Shown one piece after another: positions 43,350-55,534 of a stretch of 64,000 bases of DNA. Location of the stretch: positions 347,901 through 411,900 of the forward strand of contig JAWZYV010019509.1 of the NCBI GenBank assembly GCA_038373885.1. Reading direction: 5' to 3'. The notes under the pieces are model-generated. The model was not told the origin of the DNA. It saw only the letters and a list, made by a program, of their open reading frames with translations, and did not search any database. The translations under genes were made by a program, and so were the position numbers. The first letter of the stretch is position 1; each line of letters opens with the position of its first letter. The DNA is from Cheiracanthium punctorium (taxonomy: Eukaryota > Arthropoda > Arachnida > Araneae > Cheiracanthiidae).

Positions 43350-44990
43350 CACATTATATACCATATACGCTCATTATACCTATGTACATACATATATCAT
43401 TTATATATTTCTAAGTAAAGAGATATCGAAACCAATTTCAAGAATACTAGATTTAATTATTTCAGCTAAACTGTTTCCGGTTAAATCAGAAACGGAGACA
43501 AACTTTTATGTATCAAACAAGTATATTTCCTGAAAAATATTCCCTTATCTCTTCTCTAGCTTCTTAGAAAGTTTTATCCTTAATTAAGCTAAAAAAGTAG
43601 TATTCTGAAATGTGTAATACTTAATTATATATCATTTCTTTAATGTGTAATATACTTAAGCATAATTAAATCATTTTTATAACGTATATAAATTAAAATT
43701 AATAAAGTTACTTGAAACTTTTAAATAACATTATTTCACGTTAAGAAAATTCAAATTATTACTAAATTTATATTTAGTATTTGAAATAAAATTGTTTTAA
43801 CTTTAATAAACATTTGAATTTTCCTGATCTGTAACATTTAAATACAAATCTGTAATTATGTACGCAGCTAGTTTATTATAAATATAAATTATTTAGTGTT
43901 CGGGTGATGTATTCGGGCGAATAATGTACTGTTCAGTCAAATCAAATCAGGGCCGGTGGTCGTGTGGGCCGGTTCTCTAGAGGGCCCTGAACATGACAGC
44001 GACCCACAAGCTTGTGACGCAAGGGGAGTGGGGCTATCTATATTGTATGCTAAATAATGCTTGCCATATCTAAACTATCTTTATAATGATTGAAATTGCA
44101 GTGAGCTTTATAGAACGTTTTAAAAATACAAATTGAGACTAGAGACCTGTATAGGCATGAAAATTGAGTCCTAGCCCGGCCCTTGACGCTTCTTGAACTT
44201 GTAGGCACGGCCGACCAACACATTTAAAAAAAAATATCACGCATTTGAAACAAACGTACAGCCCGGCCCGTGCAGGCCTATAGTTGCGAAATAAAAATTC
44301 CAAAATTCCAGAAATTAAAAAAATATAAAGACGACCAAATAGATCGATAAGAATAGCGCCACTACTGGTAAATAATATACAAAAAGAATACGGACGGTTA
44401 TGGCATCCTTTTCTAAGCGGAACAAAACTTTAAAACTTTCCCACGCCAAGGTCGTGGAGTAATAGCTCCACCGCTCCACGATTCTACAATTTATTACCTA
44501 CAGAAGCCAATTTTTAGAAACATTTTTCTTTTTCTTCCGAGTTGCAGTAAGGCGGAAAATAAAATAAAAATAACAGGACACAAGTTCGGCCCGGCCAGTT
44601 GAAACAGATTTATTAATCCAGTACGCGTACCCAATCTGTTCAGGTCTCTGAGATGCGGGACCAACGGAACGATCCAAACCACCCTACAACAGAGAATTGA
44701 AAAAGACTAACGTATCTAAAAGTTTTAAATATTACCATCTACAGACCTTTAAATTAGAGAAGAGTTCATGTTCATCTTTAAAGCCCGAGCCCTAAATTTC
44801 AGCTCATAGTTTAAAAAGTAATAAAAGTGAATTCTTTCATTGACAGAATATTATAAATTTTGCCGTTTGCGTAAATTAAAGACAAGTATAACAGCAAACT
44901 CTTTATGCACTTTATAATTCTTTATGTTGAAGTTTATCAAATAATAATAATTAGTTTATTTCTCCCAAAGAATCACTTTTTAAAATCTGT
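43350..44990. other. AT-rich DNA without recognised genes
   Basis: Contains a slightly GC-richer patch at about 43940-44030 and 44150-44280 (GGGCCGGT, GCCCGGCCC motifs), perhaps old transposon ends, but no structure that can be defended. Confidence 0.4.
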
Positions 44991-45001
44991 TTTCAAGGAG
45001 T

Positions 45002-45275
45002 GTGTGACTCTCATATATTGCTGTTGAAATTACAAAAACGGAATTTTGAGAATAACGTGCTAATCGAAAAAATCTCACGAACTATTTTTTGAGATTTTCC
45101 GCTTATGGAAATCTACCTTCTCTCCGAATCTACCCCAGTAGCACAGCAGTTTTGGTCAATATCGCCTCGATATTGGCCAACCTCGTCAGACGTCGGCGAA
45201 AATCAGTCGTTTGTCTCGATTTTGGCCAGCATTGCCCAACATGGGTGTTGCGATATTGAAAGTTTTAAAAGAGAA
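45002..45275. repeat. Direct repeat copy 1, CCCAGTAGCACAG end with palindrome array
   Basis: Nearly identical, in the same orientation, to 52446-52715. It begins GACTCTCATATATTGCTGTT and contains GAGATTTTCCGCTTATGGAA. It then carries CCCCAGTAGCACAGCAGTTT followed by short palindromes (CCAATATCGCCTCGATATTGGCC type, GTCAGACGTCGGCGAAAATC). The CCCAG-(A/T)AGCACA start followed by a palindrome array parallels the ends at 29818, 37871 and 40057, with a different palindrome (TTGGCCAATATTGG rather than TGTCCATATGGACA). Confidence 0.8.
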
Positions 45276-45735
45276 ATTTCTCACGCGTCCGAGCCCGAAC
45301 ACAATCGTGAATTTTAGAGGAACAGGGCTCTGACTGAGCCCGTCTCATCTCTACTTTATATAGGCTAAGGTCATACCGGATCCGTAATGTCTCAAAATTG
45401 TCTTAAAAACAATTGTCAGAATAGGAAAATGTGTTTAAAAAGCAATAGCACGCCAATATTCCAGTGATAAAAATAAATAGATGGTAACGCTAAATTCACA
45501 ATTTCTTATTAAAAAGTTGAAACTTTCGAAAAAATTTAAACTAACTTGCTTCTTTAAAAATGCCTAACATTACAGATCTGAGTGAAAAACAATTTGAAAA
45601 TAATGCTTTTTGTGCTTTTTTAATTTTTAGGATTTTAAAAGTTTTTTAGCAAAATATTTTTACTGTTATTTATTTTTAACCAAAACAAAAATCGCTTCTT
45701 ATTATTCCCAGACCTAGACCATTCCCAGACCTTAT

Positions 45736-45813
45736 TTCCTATATATCCCGCACCTAGACTTTTACCATGAAAAATTGGTAAAAGAAGTGCGACTATTACG
45801 CGAGCAAACATGG
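45736..45813. mobile_element. Truncated TA-type MITE (TCGCG/CGCGA family)
   Basis: The right end GTGCGACTATTACGCGAGCA with AACATGG is followed by TA at 45814. Upstream, CCGCACCTAGACTTTTACCA matches 55185-55205 of the copy at 54887. The left end is missing. Confidence 0.75.
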
Positions 45814-45815
45814 TA

Positions 45816-46598
45816 GTTTATTTCGTGTTTGCTTACACAAACATTTTTAGCCAATTAGAACATTTTTTGTTTCAACATTTATTTTAATTGTTTTGAACTT
45901 ACAATATCCAAACTTGCTCCCAGTAATGAACTGATTTTTAGATGGTTTTCTTTGAATATAGGCTATATATATAATTAAAATAGGGGTCAATCAATCTGAA
46001 CGCTTATGGTATGGGAGGTTTTAATAAAAGAATGCAGAGGGAAAAATATTTATTCTTAAAGGGGATGGAGAAAACGGTTGAAATTAAAGTGCTGAAGCAT
46101 TATATATTTATGGAAGTTTTTCCAGCCAAAATAGTTGATAAACAAACAGCAGAATCAACTGATGTGAAGTAGAAAAAAATGCTGAAATTTAATGACCTTG
46201 AAAATAAACAAAACCTCAAATACATTCAATATTTGCAGAAATGTATATTTTAGGGGTTTTCAATAAAAATTCTTACGATTTCCTTAATCATTAGTACAAT
46301 CGTGCAAACAATATAAATTTCTGCACGAAAAATCGTACAACTTGGCAGGTATGATGTTACGTATGGATCTGTCGTATTTAAATTAAAATCTAAAAGTTTT
46401 GATTATTACTACGTAAGATCTTTTAATAAATTTAATTTTAAATCTAAAAATGATCTACTGTAAAATAGATTTATCCTTTGTACGTTTATGGGTTCTCTCG
46501 TTTCTAAATAAATGCACCTTTTAGAACACTTTTTAAATGAACATGTGTATGGGGTTCTTCAGCCCCCCCCCCTCTCCCAGCCATCAGCACCTCACACT
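45816..46598. other. AT-rich DNA without recognised genes
   Basis: No gene was seen. The motif CGTACAACTTGGCAGGTATG near 46330 resembles the one near 395 and may be a dispersed-repeat end. Confidence 0.4.
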
Positions 46599-46832
46599 TA
46601 GGGTGGAATTCTCCCCCGGTGGTTTCCGAAATCGTCGGTGGTTAGCTGTCGACTGGGCAGGACCAGTTGTTTGGTTACCGACTGCGCTAATGATTCCGGA
46701 GGCCATCGGGGGGTCTTTTAGCCATTCACAAGAACCCCTTGACGCTCCTCCTTAAAACTCCGCTTCAAGCGACTTCAAGGCGGGGCAAAGTTAACGACTG
46801 CGAAAAATTAGCGACGAGGTGAGAATCCAGCT
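46599..46832. repeat. Inverted-repeat partner B of 42398-42622
   Basis: An inverted copy with the landmarks GGTGGAATTCTCCCCCGGTG, CTTGACGCTCCTCCTTAAAA and GGCGGGGCAAAGTTAACGAC. The open frame 46537-46755 overlapping it mirrors one at 42464-42670 and is a repeat translation, not a gene. Confidence 0.85.
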
Positions 46833-47574
46833 CTTAAATCGGTCGCAAATGCAACGGTCCTAGGCACCCGCTTTTAAACTGAAGCGGTTGGAAGTGCGGC
46901 GATTTCAACCCCGGTCGGAAATAAGCAGACGACATCGAAAATGGGGTGGTGGGGGTGTAGGATATATTCAGCCTCCTTATTTAGGGACATCCTCCCCCCC
47001 CCCCCCCGAGATTGGAAGCTATAGCTACGTCCGAGGTTTTTCATAATTTATTATTATAGTTATGTGAGTGAAACTTAATGTATGTTCAATCATGTATCCT
47101 TATTTGTTCTTTACTTTTTAGTGTATATTCCAATTCTTTTTTATTTGAGTTGTTTGCATTTAAAATTAATTACATATAGTACCTTTAAAAATTTCTTTGA
47201 CTCTTTTTGTGGCTAATGACGTAGAAAAATTAATTAAATGTTGTTTCAAGATAGTTAAAATATTTTTTCTCACTAAATTCTTAACAATTAAGGCATACTT
47301 GTGATTAGAATTTTGAATCATTATTTTATCTGATTTTGTATGACTTTCATCGAAACATTTTAAAATTGCTGATTTTTATTCTATTATACTTATCTTGCCT
47401 TTCATAAGCAAAAATTAATTACATAGTTTTCATTTATCCATAAAAAGGTTTTATGTGTAAGAAGTCTTTCTCTTAAGAAATATAACTAGATATTAAGAAA
47501 CTTATTCAGTGAAAATGATTGTATGTCTAGTAGCTGTATATTTTATGTATATTAATAAATATATGTGTATATAA
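46833..47574. other. DNA with G/C homopolymers, otherwise AT-rich
   Basis: A C homopolymer at about 46995-47010 next to GAAGCTATAGCTACGTCC resembles the inverse of the G-run end near 43315-43350. The pair might be ends of one old hAT-like element, but this could not be established. 47040-47574 is AT-rich without features. Confidence 0.4.
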
Positions 47575-48024
47575 CCCCATGCAAAAACCCTTAACTGATT
47601 AAAAATTCTAAAACACGCTATCCAAAAGGGCAAGCAAAATTTTCATATTCATTTCACTTAGTTTGGTAACTATGACACTAACTAAATATTTACGTAAATT
47701 TTACTTGCCCTTTTGGATAGCGTGACGCAAAAGATAAATTATTGAAATAAATTCATTTGAATACATTATATAGACTCAGTGAAAGTGTGATATATTTGAC
47801 AGTGTATTTCATAATTAAAAGCATTGCTTAAATGTGTCAATCTTCTTTAGAAAATAAAACGAGAGTAACTGTAATGGAATTAAAAACAAACCTTTAAAAA
47901 TCCCAGCAGGGCGTCACTCAAAATTTGATATCATTATTTTTAACACCTATATTTAAATTTATAGAGCTATAAAGTAAAATGCTGTGTCACAAATTTTTAA
48001 CCAGTTAAGGGTTTTTGCATGGGG
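47575..48024. mobile_element. 450-bp MITE with CCCCATGCAAAAACCCTTAAC ends
   Basis: Terminal inverted repeats of about 23 bp, CCCCATGCAAAAACCCTTAA at 47575 and its exact inverse ending at 48024. Just inside the left half is a perfect 22-bp stem, CACGCTATCCAAAAGGGCAA (47613) with its inverse at 47704-47724. No coding and no clear target duplication. Superfamily unknown. Confidence 0.85.
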
Positions 48025-48404
48025 ATATCATTACTTTTTAGGGGTATGTTCAGAAGATAATAAATTAGTTTCACGGGCGAATTTCAGAAGTTTGCTTGAC
48101 ACTAAGTTATGTAAATAAATATACAAACCTGTTTTCATGCAGTATCAGAGTATTTGATTAAAAAAGTCACAGCAAGTTCTTTTGTAACATGTAACAGAAA
48201 ATTGACATATTTTTGTTAGAATTTTATAATAAGAGGCATAATACCGATTATAATCAATAATTTTTTGAATAAATTTCTATTTATAATTTATGTCGAGCAC
48301 AGATTAGTATCCCTGCAGCCATCTTTGATTTTATTTCATAAATTTGCATTCAGTTTAATGCTAAACGTAAGTTAACTTTTTACTATAAATTATATAACTA
48401 TTAG

Positions 48405-48642
48405 GCCCCATCAGTGGCCGAGCGCATAGCGCTCTGAACTGGGAGACGGAAGGTGCCTGGTTCGAAACTAGGTTGCGTCCGCCGACCTAATCGTTCGGAG
48501 TTTTCCGTGGTTTCCTCCAAAACTTAGCGTAAATACGGGTTAGGACCCCTTACAAAGACCCCCACGGAGGGCACCCCACCTCTCGGCTTAGAGCCTACGT
48601 GTAGCTAATCGGTCGTAATTCTAGAACAACGACAACAATATT
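48405..48642 (+). mobile_element. tRNA-derived SINE, 238 bp, perfect 12-bp duplication
   Basis: Starts GCCCCATCAGTGGCCGAGCG (A-box region), with CTCTGAACTGGGAGACGG and an intact B box GGTTCGAAAC near 48460. It ends in an AACAACGACAACAATAT-type tail. It is flanked exactly by TATAACTATTAG (48393-48404 and 48643-48654). The intact pol III boxes and perfect duplication make it the youngest-looking SINE in the window. Confidence 0.92.
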
Positions 48643-48654
48643 TATAACTATTAG

Positions 48655-51600
48655 TTCTATTGCTTTAATGCATTGTGATTCATTAATTGGCATTCAGTTT
48701 AACGATAACCGTAAGTTAAGTTTCGTTAAAGTTATTAATTTAATAAACTCGTTCTTTATTAATGATAATCTAGTTACTCGTTCTATTATTTTAATGCAAT
48801 GTAATCTATTAATGCAATGTTTGCTTTCAGTTTAAAGCTATCTCTAAGTTAAATTTTTAACTATATTATGATACACTATAAGTTTTTAACTAAGTTAATG
48901 ATACATCTCAAAATTGTTGATTAAATTAATTAATGACTATAATCATTAATAAAATAGAAAATTACTCAAAAAATTATTGTTTATAATTGGTTTTATGTCG
49001 CTTTTTAGAAAACTAACTTCATACTATGTTTGTTTTTTTATCAGTTGATAATTTCATTTTTTTAGAGAACGTTTAGATGAACTACCAGTTTAAGAATTTG
49101 CGCAAAAAATTATTTATTTAAAAAGAAGTTTTAAAATATGAATTAAAATAGAATTACTCTCGAACCCCCTGAAAGAAAAAGAAGTTTAAAATAAAATTTC
49201 CTTAAGGCTGTCGGTCTAAAAATCGAAACCTACTTCACATCCCTTGAGTAGAAACTCGGGTGGGCACAACATCTTGTTTTAGATGCCATCTCCGGCCTTT
49301 AAATGTCTAATACAAGATATAGTGCATGTATAAATTTAGCTTAATTAATCAAATTTCTATCTGAAAAGTATTGAACAAAATTTTAAATCGGTATTTAAAG
49401 GAATACAAAATAAAAGTGAGAAAAACCTAAGATTTGGAAAAAATATTGGTCTTAAAATTATAATTCAATAATTTCAATAAAATTTATATATACATGAAGA
49501 GTAAAAGAATTATTATTAAAACTAGTAAGTATGTAAAACTACTATTTATTTTCCCTTGAATACTAAATAATAATAATTATTAATCAATTATGTGAACTTT
49601 CTGAAGAGAAAAAAAAATCATTGAAATATTAATTACATATTGAATTTTCCTAACAGAGTTAATAATATTAGAAAAATAAAGACAATTTAATTAGAAATAG
49701 CTATCAAAATACTGGAGAAACGAAATACTTAAAAGTTAGGAAGGAGTTTTACCAAAAAAAAAATACTTAAATTAATTATTTTTTAATTCGAAGTCTTAAC
49801 TAATTTTAATTATTAACTATAGCAAAATAAATTACAGAAAAAATAAGTAAAGTATATAATAATCTGTTATTATTTTTTAAAATGAAATAAAACAAAGCTC
49901 ATCTCGCAAAAGCGCGACGTCGGGGATAGAACTCAAGTCATCTGATCAGAAAGCGAAAGCGAAACGTATTAGCTGTATAGGACCGAACTGGTTTACGATA
50001 TAAGTTAACTCGTACAAATCTTGTCACGGATCTTGACATTTGGGATAGCTGAGAGCGAAAAGCAAAAGGAAACAGAAATATTATTAAAAGAGTGCCTAAT
50101 TTAAAACATAAGGGATAATATATTCAAAAAGAAGAATGAACGGAAATATTATGTGTGTATGAAATCAAGGATTGAGATTGAGCGCCAAGTCACTTCCCTT
50201 TAGATTTTTTAGGTCAATTCCTTGCATCAATTTTGTCCAGAGCATATTTAAACAATTTGGAGTACTGTGATGAAAATTGATGATTAATTGACACCCACCC
50301 CCCAAAAAAAATTAAGAGCCTACTTATCCTTACAAAAATATTTTCTTATGCTCTCTCACTCACTTTCGCGTCCGGCAACAGCACTGTGTTCATACTCCCT
50401 GCCTTGTTTACCGACTCTGAAACACGATCATTTTCCGTATTTTCTTACGCGGGTTAAACAGTTCCCTCTTTGAACTATATTAAATAAAAAAAACGAGTTT
50501 TCTTAGCTTAACCGGCGACGTCACTCATCGAATTTGGCACCGATTAAAATCATATATTAATTGTAAAAAAATCGTTAGATCGGATTCCGAGATCCAGAAG
50601 AGAACTTTTAAAAATAGAAAAGTTAGCTGTAATTATAAGTGCCCCGAAATTTTACGGTTGGTTGGTTGGGGCTGGCTGCGTCATATAATTTTTTTCGAAC
50701 CTCCCCTGACCTCCTGCACCCCTGACCTCCTTTAGAAGCGGTTTAAAAATTGCATGTTTTTTAAAAGAATAACCTTAAAACAGAATACTTATTTTGCGAT
50801 ATTTTGCTCTCTTCCAAAAAATTATCCAAAATTTTTATGCTGTGATTGTGCGTTGGAATTGAAGCAAAGTGCTTAAAAGAAACCTTTTGATCACCAAAGT
50901 AGACTTTCGTAAGCTCTAATAATAATAAAAAAAATATGCATGAATCTCTATTAGTAGAAAACATGAATAATTTTGACAAATTTGTTTTTGATCAAAATCA
51001 TAAGGTGTCGTTTTGAGTGGTCAAAAAACTGAAAAACCGAGAGGTTAAACACAAATTCAAAAGAAAATTCCAGTCGTTTAGCCGTAAATGATTGAAGATG
51101 GTAAATCGGAAATCTAAGCTTTTGCTTAAGCCATGTTGATAAAAATTACTTTGATTTTACAATCAGCATTTAAATCATAAAATTTTTAAGAAATACAAAT
51201 TGAATGAATAAATTAAAGGATTTTTAAAAATGAGCCCTTTTTTCTTAGAGCGTCACATAATTTTAAAATTAAAATTTATATCCATAATAATTCTTTTGAA
51301 TACCAATATGGCAATATTGGTATATATCTTAATATGGCAATATTAAGAACGATTTGTCATTTTGAGCAGTGATCAGGAATGTTTTAAAGGATAGGCCACA
51401 GCTGGGCCCGAATAATTTTAATCGTCAAATGTTATCTAAAGACACAGATTCAGAAAATTTTCTAAAATGGAAAAACGAATTTTCTATTAAAAATTAATTT
51501 TATTATGGATTGCTTTTGTTGAATACATGTACATACAATGAATTCAATAAAAAGTTCGCAGTTGGGGCCAGAACCGAAGCTAGGGGTTGGCGAAGTTTGC

Positions 51601-51970
51601 CCCCGCCAGGGACGCAAGCGGAAGAGGGGGCGCAAACTAAGATAGAACACTAGAGGTTTAAATATAATTTTACTGTTTTTGGTTTTCTTTTTTCAAAAAG
51701 CACTTTTATAGGGGAGGATAGATGGAATTTTATAAAAGTACAATTAAGTTGTTTAAAGTGTACGGGGCCCAATTTTAACAAATTTTATAGATGGGGCCCC
51801 CAAATTCATCAATATCCAGGGCCTCTGTTGGTCATAATCGGGCCCTACCTAGTTACCCGCCTCTTTGGGGCCTACATTTGCATAAGGGTCCAGTGCCTCA
51901 AGAAGTCTTAAAGCGTCCCTCGGAGTGACCCCTCCCCCCCCGAAACTGACAGTCTGGAACCGCCCTGGGG
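48655..51970. other. AT-rich intergenic DNA, no recognised gene
   Basis: Apart from a hAT-like end CAGGGCGGTTCCAGACTG (reverse strand, ending about 51969), GC-richer repeat-like patches at 51550-51640 and 51770-51960, and a weak tRNA-like fragment on the minus strand near 49900-50000, nothing is recognised. The open frames at 50288-50473, 50761-50979 and 51462-51650 lack motifs. Confidence 0.45.
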
Positions 51971-52201
51971 ACACTTACAGCCTCAAATTATCTGCATATT
52001 ATTTTAGATAGCATAGTAACAGATATTTTGGAGAACACATCATTATCTTATGTAAAATGTATGTATTTTCAACAAGATGGAGCACCTGCACACAAGGCTG
52101 TAAGTGTAACAAACTGACTCATTGTTAACTTTGATAAACAGTGGATTGGTTTAAAAGGATTCACAGAATGGCCCCCCAGATCCCCTGAGCTAACGCACCC
52201 T
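51971..52201 (+). pseudogene. Mariner-like transposase catalytic-domain fragment
   Basis: One frame reads TLTASNYLHIILDSIVTDIL, MYFQQDGAPAHKAVSVTN, a TGA, then DKQWIGLKGFTEWPPRSPEL. FQQDGAPAH holds the second catalytic Asp of the Tc1/mariner (IS630) fold, and WIGxxGxxEWPPRSPxLT is the usual stretch before the third acidic residue in DUF4817-type mariner-like transposases. The fragment stops just before that residue. It starts immediately beside the hAT-like end, so one element probably cut into the other. Confidence 0.82.
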
Positions 52202-52445
52202 AAAAAATACCCTTTAATTTTACGGTAAAATCTACTGTAAAACACGACAGTATTCTACCGTATGCAATTTAACGGTAAGGACAGTAAAATTAAGTAGATA
52301 GCAAGTTACTACGCATGCACATCCCAATATAACAGTAATAAAGAAAACCGTTATTTTTCAGTCTGCCCTTCAAATGAATATTCTAGACGTTCTATATTCT
52401 TGCTGTTTTGACTAGAACATATGTTAATTTCTCAATTTGTTGCAA

Positions 52446-52715
52446 TCTGAGCGTATGACTCTCATATATTGCTTTTGAAATTGCAAAAACGGAAGTTTGA
52501 GGATAACATGCTAATCGAAAAAATCTCACGAACTATTTTTTGAGATTTTCCGCTTATGGAAATCTACCTTCTCTCCGAATCTACCCCAGTAGCACAGCAG
52601 TTTTGGCCAATATCGCCTCGATATTGGCCTACCTCGTCAGACGTCGGCGAAAATCAGTCGTTTGTCTCGATTTGATTGCCCAACATGAGTGTTGTGATAT
52701 CGAAAGTTTTAAAAC
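52446..52715. repeat. Direct repeat copy 2 (partner 45002-45275)
   Basis: Begins GACTCTCATATATTGCTTTT and matches copy 1 closely, apart from a ~10-base deletion at TCTCGATTTGATTGCCC. It carries the same CCCCAGTAGCACAGCAGTTT and palindrome array. The copies are 7.44 kb apart. Confidence 0.8.
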
Positions 52716-54566
52716 ATGTGCTGCTTTTAAGTTTATATTATGCTTATTTCCCTATTAGTAGAGCATATAAATCACATATAACATTATTTTAATTTTGATT
52801 GATCCATGGAAAAATAAAAGATGTAGATCGGCATCGGGCTATCGGGCAATACTGATCAATCTCGCCAAAAAACGGCGTGACAACCATAACAGTCACTTCA
52901 AACATTAGTCATTTCACCTCGAGTCAGATTTGCATGGTGGTTAGGACGCTTGCTTCCCACGGGTTAATTTTCACTGAAGAGAAATGTAGCATTTACAAAT
53001 CCTATGTCATAGTTTGACTTGGACTCGGGTGTACGTACGCAAACATGTACTTTACTAATTGAAAGTGTATGGCAATATTAAGAAATTTAAATATGGGAGT
53101 ACATTATTCCAGTATGGAGATTATAACCCCTCGCCCTCCTCTACGTCCATATTTAAACATAGATCAGATGCCATTACCTATCTGATAATGAAGCCGAAAC
53201 TGTAACCGAGCCGCCATATTGCCTTGACCAAAACCTTGCCGCATTTATGTGTTATTCTATGGTGACATTTCCAATTTTAAAGAAGTAATGTCGCTAAAGT
53301 TGGCGCCAAAAATAATTACGCATTTGACATAACCACATAGATATGGACATAACTGTATTGTGTAACATTTATTTCGGATTTGTGTGCTTTGCTCGAAGTC
53401 CGATAATAAATCCACGTCAGAAGGAGACATAACTGTAAAACATTTTACTGAAGAATGCTGAGATTTTGTATTTAGAACTTTTGTAACATATAACTGTGCA
53501 TCTTTACTTTTTAATCCGTATTATTCGTGCATCTTTCACTGTTATTTAAAAAGGAATCAACAAAATGTTCCGCCATTTGACCAACACAGTTACTTCATTT
53601 TGTCCAATGCTGAAGATAGCTAATGTCATCTCCTGGTATTCATATCTCTACGACTTAAAATATCACGTTAAAATATACATATATACACGAGACAAAGGTA
53701 AATAAAATAAGTTTCGAAACTTTATATAAGCAAATGATCATGCTTTGATAAATTACGATTTAAATACAAGCATGATAAATTGCATTCCCTCATTTAATTA
53801 CTTTGCTAGTATAATAGGATGAACATTAGTTTTTTATCGTTAGGCACGCAGCCTGTTTCCACGGAGATCAAGTGCCTACGTATGAATATTTATAATCTAA
53901 TCCTTTTACGCGACAAGTTAATCAGTGTTGTATTAATAATATCTACCACTGTACGCACAGGTTAAATAGTGGGCAAAGAAAAATTGGCTGAAATTAAGAA
54001 AAATGTTTCTTTTTTGAAAATAAAATCCTGTTGTAAACGGAAATTAAAATAAAGTAATACCGTTCATTTCATCAAAAATGAATCTTTTTATATCAATAAA
54101 CATTAGTTATTTCAAATGTAAATTTAAATTAACTTTTAAACAGAGTATTTTTGGTTTGAGGTATAGAATTCTCGGTAGAATTAACATATTAATGTAAAAA
54201 GTAAAAGCACTTTAAAGTTACTTTTGTAGATGCTGCCGTTTCTTAATTTAAATTATTTATTTATTTATCTAATACAATAAACATTCTCTATCGGAAAATT
54301 TTTTCTTTAATTCAATTAAATACGCGAAATGACAACAAAGAGCAAATTAATAAATAAATGACATTCTCAAAGACTTTATCAGATGAACCGATAATAGATG
54401 CACTTCTCTTTAAACGTAACTATTCTGTTTTAACTCTCATAACGTGCTTGAAAATAAATGCTCTCATAAATGCTTGATTTATTGACATCCAATTAACAAA
54501 AATCTAAAATTTCGGGGTGTGCTCAGGTCCCCGTGGCACCCCCCCCGGCTCTTATGCAGGTTTCTC
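52716..54566. other. AT-rich DNA without recognised genes
   Basis: No coding motif was seen. A tRNA-like patch (GCATGGTGGTTAGGACGC, about 52934) lacks a B box. A C homopolymer at about 54540 may mark a transposon end. Confidence 0.4.
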
Positions 54567-55370
54567 ATAATTAAAGCTCTTCAATTCAAAGCTGTGTACA
54601 GAAGAAACTACTGGTCAGAATACTATCAAATTTTCAAGTAACCTTAATGGTGGTGAAGAACATGAAAGAGATATTTGCGTGGATAAAAATTAGTTCAAAA
54701 TATTACCACCAGGTGGCGTTTTACAATGTTATAATTGTTCATATGCAAATTCTCCCACCGCGCACAGGTATAAAACATCTGCTTCTCAACCTGTTCATTG
54801 TTTTCTTCACGTGAGAATGGTTATTTGTCTGTTTTATTCGCATCGAAACATTGTGAAACGCTGCCGAGTGTTGAGTTTTCGGACTATCGCGTTTATTCGC
54901 TAAGTAGTTGGCCTCGCATAATAGTCGCATCCCCGTTTTGAAGATGGAAAAGTCATCAAAATATTTTCTCAGCATAAAAGTCGCAGTCACTTATTCGACT
55001 TTTCATTTATAAAAATATTACTATAAAATGAAAAATACCTCTTTTTGTGTGCAACTTATTACTAAAAGATTTACGGCAGATAAACTGGAAACATTTGGTA
55101 TGTTAGTTATTTTATTATAATACCAGTAATGTTTTAGCATTAGAGTGTTTAATATTACGAAGTAGATTTCCCCCGCATTATAGTCGCACCTAGACTTTCA
55201 CCATGAAAAATTTGCATAAAAAGTGCGACTATTACGCGAGTAAACACGGTAATTTTTTCCACGCAAATCTCTTTCGCATGATCTCATTAAGCTTTCTGCA
55301 AATTCGGTAGCATTCTGACCAGAAGTGCAGCGTTCGGAACAGGAAAACGGAAAACTTTAATTATGAACAA
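54567..55370. repeat. ~0.8-kb inverted repeat enclosing a MITE
   Basis: The left arm (about 54567-54695: TCATAATTAAAGCTCTTC, CTACTGGTCAGAATACTATC, GAAAGAGATATTTGCGTGGA) pairs with the right arm (about 55251-55370: TCCACGCAAATCTCTTTC, CATTCTGACCAGAAGTG, CTTTAATTATGA). The TA-flanked MITE at 54887-55249 lies between the arms, directly beside the right one. The outer unit is an unclassified foldback element. Confidence 0.75.
54887..55249. mobile_element. TA-flanked MITE, 363 bp, same family as 32844-33022
   Basis: The left end TCGCGTTTATTCGC and right end GCGAGTAAACACGG are inverted copies, with TA on both sides (54885-54886, 55250-55251). Subterminal CGCATAATAGTCGCA (left) and GTGCGACTATTACGCG (right) are the family hallmark. 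The interior is AT-rich. Confidence 0.85.
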
Positions 55371-55383
55371 CTTGTGTGTGTGT

Positions 55384-55404
55384 AATACACACACACACAC
55401 ACAT
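55384..55404. repeat. (AC)n microsatellite with adjacent (GT)n
   Basis: GTGTGTGTGTAAT directly followed by ACACACACACAC gives a small self-complementary dinucleotide stem. Confidence 0.9.
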
Positions 55405-55534
55405 ATATGGGCCATTCCTTTCTATTTAACACTTGTGGTTCTAATAAATGCAAAACCTACTCTTAGACCTCTGAAGATCTAATTGATAATAGTAATAATT
55501 ATTATAATTTTTGTAAAATTTATAATTGTATATA

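Noticed and set aside
49890..50010. Minus-strand tRNA-like fragment
   Set aside because: Only a degenerate T-arm-like GAGTTCTATCCCC is visible; no A box or duplication could be confirmed.
45002..52715. LTR retrotransposon defined by the two direct repeats
   Set aside because: No TG...CA termini, primer-binding site, polypurine tract or gag/pol coding between the copies.
52925..52990. tRNA gene or SINE head (GCATGGTGGTTAGGACGC)
   Set aside because: There is an A-box-like motif but no B box at the right distance and no cloverleaf; too weak.
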